From positions 1 to 9,944 of the forward strand of contig JADGHA010000124.1 in assembly GCA_019689695.1 (NCBI GenBank): a DNA stretch of 9,944 nucleotides, read 5' to 3'. A program made the position numbers and the translations under genes. The notes under the pieces are model-generated. The model was not told the origin of the DNA and made no database searches. It saw nothing but the letters and a program-made list of their open reading frames with translations. This document shows positions 1 through 6,491 of the stretch, one piece after another. The DNA comes from Micromonosporaceae bacterium. GTDB taxonomy: Bacteria; Actinomycetota; Actinomycetes; Mycobacteriales; Micromonosporaceae. Numbering within the stretch: position 1 is the first letter of the stretch; every line of letters starts with the position of its first letter.

Positions 1-2
1 AG

Positions 3-107
3 GCTGCCGTAGAGCTGGCCCGCGAACGGGGTTGGCTGCGACCCCGCGGGGCCGAATCCCGCTGTGTCCGTGGCACCGTATGGACAGACATCACGGCAGC
101 CGGTTGA
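3..107 (+). CDS. possible C-terminal fragment of an unidentified gene, cut by the window edge
   Basis: One plus-strand frame is open from the window edge and stops with TGA at 105-107, giving 34 residues. They contain a helix-like stretch (AAVELARERGWLRPRG) and end in TDITAAG. The first codon positions are G-rich as in real genes, but about a third of the codons end in A or T, which is weaker than in the neighbours. A second plus frame also stays open to about 186, so the choice of frame is uncertain. I do not recognise the protein. If real, it belongs to a unit that converges on the transporter operon. Extending the contig leftward would settle it. Confidence 0.3.
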   Translation, partial: AAVELARERGWLRPRGAESRCVRGTVWTDITAAG

Positions 108-452
108 ACCTACCAGGCTTGCGCAACGAGGCGTCGACCCGTTCCCCAGCCGTGGACGCATCCCGAACCCCGAACGACGGCTCATGATCAGCGCCAACTG
201 GGCAGGCGACATGGCGAGGCACGCCTCGTGGGCGCTCCCTGGCTGGGTGCGGACGTACGCCGGTCAGGGGTCGGGGTCAAGACTCGGACCGGAGGTTTGA
301 CCCGCGCAGCTGACTCTGGTCTTGACGCCGATCCCGTACGGCGCCGGATCGGTGCGCCGGGAACGCGCGTGTGTAGGTGGGTGTTGGGCAGCCGCAGCTG
401 GTCACCCTGGCGGCGATCTTCGCGACATGCAGTAGACCGTGCGCGCGCGATA
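108..452. other. intergenic stretch with no recognised gene
   Basis: I find no convincing coding frame, tRNA or mobile-element end here. The open frames crossing it give arginine- and proline-rich translations with no known domain. It does contain a cluster of complementary segments. The segment 271-283 pairs with 319-331 (12 of 13 positions). Within it, gggtcaa (274-280) can instead pair with ttgaccc (297-303). There is also a tight cgaggc/gcctcg inverted repeat at 215-228. The stretch lies just beyond the operon terminator. Confidence 0.5.
271..331. repeat. imperfect inverted repeat with two competing pairings
   Basis: The left arm at 271-283 matches the reverse complement of 319-331 at 12 of 13 bases (core gtcaagac/gtcttgac), with a 35-base loop. 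Part of the same left arm (274-280) is perfectly complementary to 297-303, with a 16-base loop. The two hairpins exclude each other. There is no adjacent gene that would explain an attenuator, so this may be chance or a relic. Confidence 0.35.
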
Positions 453-484
453 GCTGCCGGCCGCCCCGTGGTCCGGCCGGCAGC
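453..484 (-). terminator. hairpin terminator of the transporter operon
   Basis: A perfect 11-base stem (453-463 pairing with 474-484, arms beginning gctgccggcc) encloses a 10-base loop. On the minus strand it starts 15 bases after the TAA stop at 500-502 of the binding-protein gene. No T-run follows, which is usual for actinobacterial terminators. Its strength and position make it the likely end of the seven-gene transcript. Confidence 0.7.
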
Positions 485-499
485 GATCGCGGCCAGCGG

Positions 500-2020
500 T
501 TACTCGATCGATACCTGCGAGAAGTCCGGCCGGCCGTTGACCGGCATCTCGAACCCCTTGACGTTGTCGCGGATGGCGTAGTTGTTCTTCAGATCCACCG
601 GGAAGATGGCCACCGCGTCGTCCCACAGAATCTTTGCTGCCTGGGCGTACAGCGACTTGCGCTCGTTCTGGTCCAGCGAGGCGCGCGCCTTGGCCATGAT
701 CGTGTCCAGCTCCTTGTTGCAGTAGCCCAGCCGCTTGGCCGCGCAGGTGTAGAGCCGGTTCAGGGTGAAGTCGGCGTCGCCGGTGCCGGTGGTGTTGGTC
801 TGCAGGTTCAGGTCCCACTTCATGGCGCCGAAGTCCTTCAGCCAGGTCGCCCGCTCCTTCTCCAGCGGCTGGACCTTGATGCCGACCTTCGCCCAGTCCG
901 AGATGAACGCCTGGGCCAGGGCCCGGATGTTCGGCCCGCCCTCCAGCGGCCACTGCATGGAGGTGCTGAAGCCGTTGGGGTAGCCGGCCTCGGCGAGCAG
1001 CCGTTTGGCCAGCTCCGGGTCGTAGGAGTACGGCTCGAGCTGGGTCGCTCCGAAGACGGCCTGGGTGATCGGCGCCTGGGCCACCGTACCGAGGTCGCCG
1101 AAGAGGTCTTCGACGGTCCCCTTGATGTCGATCGCGTGCAGCATGGCCTGCCGCACCTTGAGGTTGTCGAACGGCTTGTTGTTGTGGTTGAACCAGATGA
1201 AGTAGTAGTTGTAGCTGGGCCCGGTCCCGTACTTGATGCCGTCCATACCGGACACCTCGGCCACCTGGTCCGGCGGGATCGCCGCGAGGACGTCCACCTC
1301 GTTGTTGTTCAGGGCGGTGATCCGGGCCGCGATCTCCGGCATGTCGAGGATCTGCAAGGTCTCTACCTTGGCCTTCGGGCCCCAGTAGCCGTCGTTGCGG
1401 CTGAGCACCACCTTGTCATCGGGGCTGAAGGAGTCGATCTTGAATGGGCCGGTGCCGATCGGCTTCTGCCAGTAGGCGTCGTCGCCGACCTTGTCCCCCT
1501 GGCCGATGAAGACCAGGGACAGGGTGCTGGGCAGCGTACCCAGCGGCTCGGCGGTGTGGAACGTCACCGTGTGGTCGTCGGTGGCGTCGACCGCGGTTAT
1601 CGAGGAGAGCAGCGGGGCCAGCGAACCCTTCAGGCTGATCAGCCGCTCCACGGATCCCTTGACATCCTTGGCCGTGAACGGAGTGCCGTCGCTGAACTTC
1701 ACCCCTTCGCGGAGATGGAAGACCCACGTCTTCTCGTCCGGGTTCTCCCAACTGGTGGCCAGCTTCGGGGCCGGTTGGCCGTCCTTCATCACGGTGAGCG
1801 TCTCCAGTGCCTGCTGCACCGTGGTCTGGACCGCCTCTTCCGCCGGGTACTGCTGGACGTCCAGCGACACCGGGAACAGCTGCGGCGCGTAGCGCAGCAC
1901 CTGGCCGTCGCTGTCGGATCCGCCGGAGCCGCTGCAGGCCGAAAGGCCCACTACGAGCGCGGCGGACACCAGGCAGCGTCTGATCCGGGATCGTGCTGTC
2001 GAGGGGGGCGAGAATCTCAT
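500..2020 (-). CDS. ABC transporter substrate-binding lipoprotein, family 5 (peptide/nickel/opine type)
   Basis: This is the extracytoplasmic ligand receptor of the importer, 506 residues and the normal length for the family. Residues 1-29 form a lipoprotein signal peptide: basic start, hydrophobic core and lipobox LSAC with Cys29 as the lipid anchor. Family 5 landmarks follow: a segment at about 104-127 (REGVKFSDGTPFTAKDVKGS), YWQKPIGTGPFKI (183-195), VRQAMLHAIDIK (289-300) and YDPELAKRLLAEAGYPNGF (333-351). Cys426 and Cys434 could form a disulfide. The start at 2020 is chosen over an in-frame ATG at 2101 because the signal peptide begins here and AAAGGAG lies 7 bases upstream. The gene is last in the operon and starts 16 bases after the EEP gene. 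Family 5 receptors bind peptides but also oligosaccharides, nickel chelates and opines. The LacI control here makes a sugar-like ligand plausible, by inference only. Confidence 0.95.
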   Translation of the reverse strand: MRFSPPSTARSRIRRCLVSAALVVGLSACSGSGGSDSDGQVLRYAPQLFPVSLDVQQYPAEEAVQTTVQQALETLTVMKDGQPAPKLATSWENPDEKTWVFHLREGVKFSDGTPFTAKDVKGSVERLISLKGSLAPLLSSITAVDATDDHTVTFHTAEPLGTLPSTLSLVFIGQGDKVGDDAYWQKPIGTGPFKIDSFSPDDKVVLSRNDGYWGPKAKVETLQILDMPEIAARITALNNNEVDVLAAIPPDQVAEVSGMDGIKYGTGPSYNYYFIWFNHNNKPFDNLKVRQAMLHAIDIKGTVEDLFGDLGTVAQAPITQAVFGATQLEPYSYDPELAKRLLAEAGYPNGFSTSMQWPLEGGPNIRALAQAFISDWAKVGIKVQPLEKERATWLKDFGAMKWDLNLQTNTTGTGDADFTLNRLYTCAAKRLGYCNKELDTIMAKARASLDQNERKSLYAQAAKILWDDAVAIFPVDLKNNYAIRDNVKGFEMPVNGRPDFSQVSIE

Positions 2021-2027
2021 CGCCAGT

Positions 2028-2034
2028 CTCCTTT
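2028..2034 (-). promoter_or_regulatory. strong ribosome binding site of the binding-protein gene
   Basis: On the minus strand this reads AAAGGAG, 7 bases before the ATG at 2020 and just after the TGA (2037-2039) of the upstream gene. It fixes the start. With the AGGAGGT ahead of the second ATPase gene it is one of the two best Shine-Dalgarno matches in the operon, fitting the high receptor level that importers need. Confidence 0.8.
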
Positions 2035-2036
2035 GG

Positions 2037-2834
2037 TCAGCTGCGGGTTTCGGAGGGAAGGGTGAAGGTCGCCACCACGGGCTTGTGGTCCGACGGCGCA
2101 CTCCCAGACGAGAAGAACTCGACGACCTCGCTCGCCCGGGTGGTGACGGGACCGCGCGAGAAGATCCAGTCGATGGCTTTGGACGGGGATCCCAGCGGGG
2201 AGAGCCGGGTGCCGCGGGTCGTGGCGAACGGTAGTGGCGACACCGGGTGGGTCACCGGCGACGTGCGCCCCAGCGCGGTGAACGTGTCGAGGAAGCCGCC
2301 GTTGCCCAGCACCCACAGCGGTTCGCCGATGTCGTTGATGTCCACAGTGAACAGGCAGGGGCCGTCGCCGGCGATCTCGTCCAGCGCCGCCACCACGCGC
2401 TCCGCCTGCCCGGTACGCCGGTTGCGCCGGTCCCGCCGCTCCTCGGTGTGGCCGGGCCAGGTCAGGTGCGCGGTGGAGAACACCAGCGCGGGGGCTTGCC
2501 CGTGCGTGGGCCGCAGGCGCACCCAGAACAGCCCGGCATGGGGGTCGAGGATGCCGACGTCACGCCAGCCGTACTCGACGAGGTCGAACAGTTCGGTACG
2601 CCACCACAGGTTGCTCTGCAGCGCCCATCCCGGGAAGTCGTCGTCCACCCGGGCATGTCCCGGCAGTGCCTCATCGAGCATCGCCCGCGAGCGGGGCCGC
2701 AGCTCCTGGGTGGCCAGCAGGTCGGGCGGCCGGGTGGTGAACAGGTCACGGATCGCCGGCTCCCGCCGATCCAGATGCGTGTCGCCCCAGAGGTTGTAGG
2801 TCATCGCGACGAAGGTGAACGATCCGGTCAGCAT
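2037..2834 (-). CDS. endonuclease/exonuclease/phosphatase (EEP) superfamily protein
   Basis: A 265-residue metal-dependent phosphoesterase of the DNase I / exonuclease III / inositol-phosphatase fold. The motif series is complete: Asn14 (TYNLWG), Glu44 (ATQEL), His123 (TAHLTW), Asp165 and Asn167 (VDIND, in place of the usual GDFN), Asp223 (IDWIF) and the terminal SDH at 248-250. There is no signal peptide or membrane segment, so it is probably cytoplasmic. The family covers nucleases, sphingomyelinases and sugar- or inositol-phosphate phosphatases, and the substrate cannot be read here. The start at 2834 has GAGGGG 6 bases upstream. An ATG at 2855 overlaps the previous stop as ATGA and would add 7 residues, but lacks a binding site. 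It lies between the phosphatase and the binding protein, so it is expressed with the transporter. Hydrolysis of a phosphate ester or diester in the imported ligand is an inference. Confidence 0.88.
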   Translation of the reverse strand: MLTGSFTFVAMTYNLWGDTHLDRREPAIRDLFTTRPPDLLATQELRPRSRAMLDEALPGHARVDDDFPGWALQSNLWWRTELFDLVEYGWRDVGILDPHAGLFWVRLRPTHGQAPALVFSTAHLTWPGHTEERRDRRNRRTGQAERVVAALDEIAGDGPCLFTVDINDIGEPLWVLGNGGFLDTFTALGRTSPVTHPVSPLPFATTRGTRLSPLGSPSKAIDWIFSRGPVTTRASEVVEFFSSGSAPSDHKPVVATFTLPSETRS

Positions 2835-2840
2835 CTGTGT

Positions 2841-2846
2841 CCCCTC
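2841..2846 (-). promoter_or_regulatory. ribosome binding site deciding the EEP start
   Basis: The minus strand reads GAGGGG 6 bases before the ATG at 2834. The alternative ATG at 2855 is preceded only by GC-rich sequence with no Shine-Dalgarno match, although it overlaps the upstream stop codon as ATGA. Translational coupling from 2855 therefore cannot be excluded. Confidence 0.55.
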
Positions 2847-2851
2847 TGGAT

Positions 2852-3499
2852 TCATTCGGCGCGGGTGGCGCGGGCGGCCCGCGTGGTCGGCGAGTTGTAC
2901 TCGACCAACGCGCTGTGCTCGCGCTCGCCGGCGTAGCTGATGACGGTCAGCGACGCGTTCACCGGCGGGGCGAACAAGGTGTGGCCGGGCACCGGCAGCC
3001 GCAGCGCGGCGGCGGCCGCGACCCGGATCGGGCCGCCGTGGGTGAACACGATCACGGTCCCGGTGCCGGCGGCGCTCGCGGCTTCAACGAGTGCCTGCCA
3101 CACCCGCTCGCGCAGTTCGGCGAAGGTTTCGCCGCCGCCGCGTCGCAGGTCGACCCCTCGGCGGGCCGCCGCCACGTCGTCCGGGTACTCGGCGGCGATT
3201 TCGGCGAAGGTGCGGCCGGTCCAGCCGCCGACGTCGACCTCCCGCAACCGGGCGTCCTGCTTGGCGTCGAGGTCGATGTGGCGCAGGTACGCGGCTGCGG
3301 TGTCCCGGGCGCGGGGCAGATCGCTGGTCACCACCAGTGCCGGGCGGCCGAAGCGGGCCAGCAGTTCGGCCGCGGCCGCTTCGGCCTGCTGCACGCCGGC
3401 CGCGGTGAGCCCTGAGTCGGCCTGTCCCTGGTAGCGCTCCTCGACGTTCCACGCCGACTCGCCGTGGCGGACGAGGACCAGGTGCGTGCCGCCGCTCAT
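2852..3499 (-). CDS. histidine phosphatase superfamily protein (phosphoglycerate-mutase-like)
   Basis: A 215-residue branch-1 histidine phosphatase that removes or transfers phosphate through a phospho-histidine. The RHGE motif is at 11-14, with His12 as the nucleophile. Further catalytic-pocket features are Arg64 in SDLPRARDTA, Glu87 in LREVDVGGWTG as the likely acid, and the second histidine His154 in FTHGGPIR. There is no signal peptide, so it is cytoplasmic. The ATG overlaps the stop of the ATPase gene as ATGA and has no good Shine-Dalgarno sequence, which suggests translational coupling. The longer open frame running upstream to 4156 is only the antisense-rich shadow of the ATPase. Relatives include cobalamin-pathway alpha-ribazole phosphatase, sugar-phosphate phosphatases and broad phosphatases. 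The operon context favours a small imported or derived phosphate ester, but the substrate is unknown. Confidence 0.92.
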   Translation of the reverse strand: MSGGTHLVLVRHGESAWNVEERYQGQADSGLTAAGVQQAEAAAAELLARFGRPALVVTSDLPRARDTAAAYLRHIDLDAKQDARLREVDVGGWTGRTFAEIAAEYPDDVAAARRGVDLRRGGGETFAELRERVWQALVEAASAAGTGTVIVFTHGGPIRVAAAAALRLPVPGHTLFAPPVNASLTVISYAGEREHSALVEYNSPTTRAARATRAE

Positions 3500-4542
3500 C
3501 GGGCACCGACCGCTGCGGGCTGCGGCTGCGCGGGCAGCTCGGGGAAGTGGCACGCGGATGGGTGATCGCCCAGCCGGTGTGCGAGTACCGGCTCCTCGCT
3601 CGCGCACCGTGGCTGCGCCTTCCAGCAGCGGGTGCGGAACCGGCAGCCGGAGGGTGGCGACACCGGCGACGGGATGTCTCCGGTGAGGATGATCTGCTGC
3701 CGGGGCGGTGCGGCCCAGGGGCGGGTCACCGGCACCGCGGACAGCAGCGCCTGGGTGTACGGGTGTACCGGCGCGGTGAATATCTGGTCGGTCGTGCCGG
3801 TCTCCACCAGCTTGCCGAGGTACATCACGGCGACCTGGTTGCTGATGTGCCGTACCACGGACAGGTCGTGGGCGATGAACAGGTAGCTGAGGCCGAGGTC
3901 CGCTTGCAGGTCGACGAGCAGGTTCAGCACCTGGGCCTGGACCGAGACGTCCAATGCGGACACCGCCTCGTCGCAGATCACCAGCCGTGGCCGCAGCGCC
4001 AGGGCCCGGGCTATGCCGATCCGCTGGCGCTGGCCGCCGGAGAACTGGTGCGGGTACCGGTCGGCGTGGTCGGGGTTGAGGCCGACCCGGGCCAAAAGGT
4101 CGTTCACCTCCGCGGTCCACCGGTGGCGCGGTACGACGCCGGGGTTGATCATCCACGCTTCGCTGATGATCTGGCGGACGGTCAGCCGGGGGTTCAGTGA
4201 CGCGTAGGGGTCCTGGAAGATCATCTGGATCTGTCGCCGGATGCGGCGCAGTTCTGCCGCCTTCGCGCCCCGTCGGCGGCCGGAGAGGGTGACCAGGTCC
4301 CGGCCGTCGAAGAGCACCTGGCCGGACCTGGGCCGCTCCAGGCCGATGACGGTTCGGGCGAGCGTCGTCTTGCCGGAGCCCGATTCGCCGACCAGGCCCA
4401 GTGTCCGGCCCGCGGGCAGGTCGAACGAGACGCCGGAGACGGCGTGCACCTCGCCCACTTTCCGGCGGAGCAGGGCGGAGTGGATGGGAAAGCTGGTGTG
4501 CAGGTCGCGGACGGACAGCAGGGGTTCAGCCGGCGACGACAT
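3496..4542 (-). CDS. oligopeptide-type ABC transporter ATP-binding protein (OppF/DppF type)
   Basis: The second ATPase of the importer, 348 residues. It has Walker A GESGSGKT (52-59), Q-loop Gln110 (IFQDPYASLNP), signature FSGGQRQR (167-174), Walker B LVICDEA with Glu192, and H-loop His225. The family-specific C-terminal extension begins near HPYTQALLSAVP (260-271). It carries four cysteines (300, 306, 313, 331) in the CRFRTRC arrangement typical of this subfamily. The ATG at 4542 has AGGAGGT 8 bases upstream, inside the end of the previous gene, giving a 17-base overlap. It is expected to pair with the other ATPase under the two permeases and power uptake. Confidence 0.96.
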   Translation of the reverse strand: MSSPAEPLLSVRDLHTSFPIHSALLRRKVGEVHAVSGVSFDLPAGRTLGLVGESGSGKTTLARTVIGLERPRSGQVLFDGRDLVTLSGRRRGAKAAELRRIRRQIQMIFQDPYASLNPRLTVRQIISEAWMINPGVVPRHRWTAEVNDLLARVGLNPDHADRYPHQFSGGQRQRIGIARALALRPRLVICDEAVSALDVSVQAQVLNLLVDLQADLGLSYLFIAHDLSVVRHISNQVAVMYLGKLVETGTTDQIFTAPVHPYTQALLSAVPVTRPWAAPPRQQIILTGDIPSPVSPPSGCRFRTRCWKAQPRCASEEPVLAHRLGDHPSACHFPELPAQPQPAAVGAR

Positions 4543-5530
4543 CGGCGAGCACCTCCTCGGCGTGGTGGCAGGCGGCGCGGTGCGAGTCGGGCCGGGTGGG
4601 TACCGCCGCGAGCGTCGGCGGTTGGGAGGCGCAGATGTCGGTGGCGTATGCGCAGCGGGGCCGGAACGGGCAGCCGCTCGGCAGCCGCATCAGGTCGGGG
4701 GGTGCGCCGGGAATGGGCTGTAGCCGTTCGCGGGGGCCGTCCAGTTCCGGGATGGAGGCCATCAGCCCGCGGGTGTAGGGGTGCGCGGTGGTCTCGTACA
4801 CCTCGCGCAGCTCGCCGGTCTCCACCACCCGGCCGGCGTACATCAGCATGGCCCGGTCCGCGACTCCGGCCACGACGCCAAGGTCGTGGCTGATGAGGAT
4901 CATCGCCATCCGGTGCTCGGCCTTGAGGTCGGCCAGCAGCGCCATGATCTGTGCCTGGACCGTGACGTCCAGCGCCGTGGTCGGTTCGTCCGCGATGAGC
5001 AGCCGGGGTTGGAGGGCGAGCGCCATGGCGATCATCACGCGTTGCCGCATGCCGCCGGAGAACTGGTGGGGGTAGTCGTCGACCCGGCGGGCGGCGGCCG
5101 GGATGCCCACCCGGTCCATCAGCTCGATCGCCTTGCGCCGCGCCTCGGCGCGGGAGGCGCCCCGGCGGCGGCGGAACAGCTCGCCGATCTGCGCGCCGAC
5201 GCGCAGTACCGGGTTGAGGGAGCTGAGCGGATCCTGGAACACCATGGCCAGCTCGGTGCCGTTCAGGCGGCGGGCCTCGGACGGTGGGCGGGTCAGCAGG
5301 TCGGTGCCGTCGTAGATGATCCGGCCTCCGGTCACCTGCCCGGCCGGCCGGGGCACCAGTCCCATCACGGCCTGGGCCGTGACGCTCTTGCCGCTTCCGG
5401 TCTCGCCCAGGATGGCCAGGGTCTCCCCTTCGGCGAGGTCGAAGCTCACCCGGTCGACTGCGGTGATGGTCCCGGCGCGGGTGCGGAACTGGACCGTCAG
5501 GTCCTGCACCGACAACAGTGGATGGTCCAT
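4526..5530 (-). CDS. oligopeptide-type ABC transporter ATP-binding protein (OppD/DppD type)
   Basis: The first ATPase of the importer, 334 residues. It has Walker A GETGSGKS (42-49), Q-loop Gln99 (VFQDPLSSLNP), signature FSGGMRQR (157-164), Walker B LLIADEP with Glu182, and H-loop His215. The Opp/Dpp C-terminal extension begins around HPYTRGLMASIPELDG (250-265) and carries Cys287, Cys293, Cys300 and Cys321. The equivalent cysteines bind an iron-sulfur cluster in the mycobacterial DppD structure, as I recall it. The start ATG shares one base with the stop of the permease gene (TGATG), and AGGAG lies 6 bases upstream. The open frame continues to 6316, but that part overlaps the permease out of frame and is not coding. 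Confidence 0.96.
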   Translation of the reverse strand: MDHPLLSVQDLTVQFRTRAGTITAVDRVSFDLAEGETLAILGETGSGKSVTAQAVMGLVPRPAGQVTGGRIIYDGTDLLTRPPSEARRLNGTELAMVFQDPLSSLNPVLRVGAQIGELFRRRRGASRAEARRKAIELMDRVGIPAAARRVDDYPHQFSGGMRQRVMIAMALALQPRLLIADEPTTALDVTVQAQIMALLADLKAEHRMAMILISHDLGVVAGVADRAMLMYAGRVVETGELREVYETTAHPYTRGLMASIPELDGPRERLQPIPGAPPDLMRLPSGCPFRPRCAYATDICASQPPTLAAVPTRPDSHRAACHHAEEVLADVVAG

Positions 5531-6489
5531 CACATGCTCCTGAGCCGCGGGTCGAAGCGGTCGCGCAGGGCGTCGCCCAGCACGCCGAAGCTGATCACGA
5601 GGATGGCCAGGCCGATGCCGGGGATGGTCGAGATCCACCAGGCGTTGGACAGGTAGTCCCGGCCGTTGGCGATGGTCATGCCCCAGCTCGGCGTGCTCGC
5701 CGGCGTGCCCAGGCCGAGGAAGCTCAGCGACGCCTCGGCCAGGATCACGTGGCCCAGCTCGACCGTTGCGACGACCAGGATCGGTGCGATCGAGGCGGGC
5801 AGGATGCTGCGGGTGATCAGGTGCCAGGTTCCGGCGCCGAGGGTGCGGGTGGCGTCCACGTAGTCCCGCTCCTTGAGGGCGAGGACCTGGCTGCGGGTGA
5901 CCCGGGCGAAGGTGACCCAGTTGGAGATGGACAGGACGATCACGACGTTCACCACGCTGGGACCGAGGATCGAGGCGATGAAGATGGCCAGCAGGATCGA
6001 CGGGAAGGTGAGCTGGACGTCCGCCAGGCGCATGAGTACCGCGTCCAGCCAGCCGCCGAAATAGCCGCTGACGAGGCCGGCGGTGACCCCGATGAGGCCG
6101 GCCAGCACGAGCGTGGCCACGCCGACGGTGATGGACACCCGGGCGCCCTGCATCATCTGGGCGAGCACGTCCTGGCCGACCTGGTCGGTGCCGAAGACGG
6201 CGAGGCTGCCGTCCGGCAGCCGGGTGCCGGGTGGCTGCAGCCGTGCCTTGAGATCGGTGGCGACCGGGTCGTACTGGAGCAGGATCGGCCCGACCACCGC
6301 GGCCACCACGTAGCACGCCACCACGACCAGGGAGCCGATGATCCGCAGTCGTCCGATCGTGCCGCGGGGCCGGCCGGCGAGCGGGTCGGCGTCCGGCGGC
6401 GGGGTGTCCACCGGCCCGGCCGGGTCGCCTGCCGGTGGCGCCACCAGCGCCTGGTCGGTCGGCGGCACCTGGCCGGTCGTTCTGTCCAT
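5530..6489 (-). CDS. oligopeptide-type ABC transporter permease (OppC/DppC type)
   Basis: The second membrane subunit, 319 residues. Residues 9-38 are a proline/alanine/aspartate-rich cytoplasmic tail. A first membrane segment follows at about 50-72, then the family signature FGTDQVGQDVLAQMMQGAR (99-117). Further membrane segments lie near 119-141, 160-177, 180-196, 230-254 and 285-306. The coupling helix region that docks on the ATPase is the EAA-like loop at about 208-236 (DATRTLGAG). The start ATG at 6489 lies two bases after the stop of the other permease and has only a weak GGGAC upstream, so re-initiation is likely. The longer open frame up to 7368 is a shadow of that permease. Confidence 0.95.
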   Translation of the reverse strand: MDRTTGQVPPTDQALVAPPAGDPAGPVDTPPPDADPLAGRPRGTIGRLRIIGSLVVVACYVVAAVVGPILLQYDPVATDLKARLQPPGTRLPDGSLAVFGTDQVGQDVLAQMMQGARVSITVGVATLVLAGLIGVTAGLVSGYFGGWLDAVLMRLADVQLTFPSILLAIFIASILGPSVVNVVIVLSISNWVTFARVTRSQVLALKERDYVDATRTLGAGTWHLITRSILPASIAPILVVATVELGHVILAEASLSFLGLGTPASTPSWGMTIANGRDYLSNAWWISTIPGIGLAILVISFGVLGDALRDRFDPRLRSM

Positions 6490-6491
6490 TG

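Noticed and set aside
46..62. tRNA T-arm look-alike (gcggg, 7-base loop, cccgc), preceded by a tRNA-like tagagc
   Set aside because: The loop is GCCGAAT instead of TTCRANN, the base before the would-be GAA anticodon is C rather than the required T, the variable region does not fit, and no acceptor stem or CCA can be made. Probably chance in GC-rich DNA.
377..2065. Long plus-strand open frame (562 residues)
   Set aside because: It lies antisense to the binding-protein gene; the translation is valine/arginine/glutamine-rich with no domain, as expected for the complement of a high-GC3 gene.
2834..2855. Upstream EEP start at 2855 (ATGA overlap with the phosphatase stop)
   Set aside because: Kept only as an alternative: the overlap is attractive, but the ATG at 2834 has the GAGGGG site at proper spacing.
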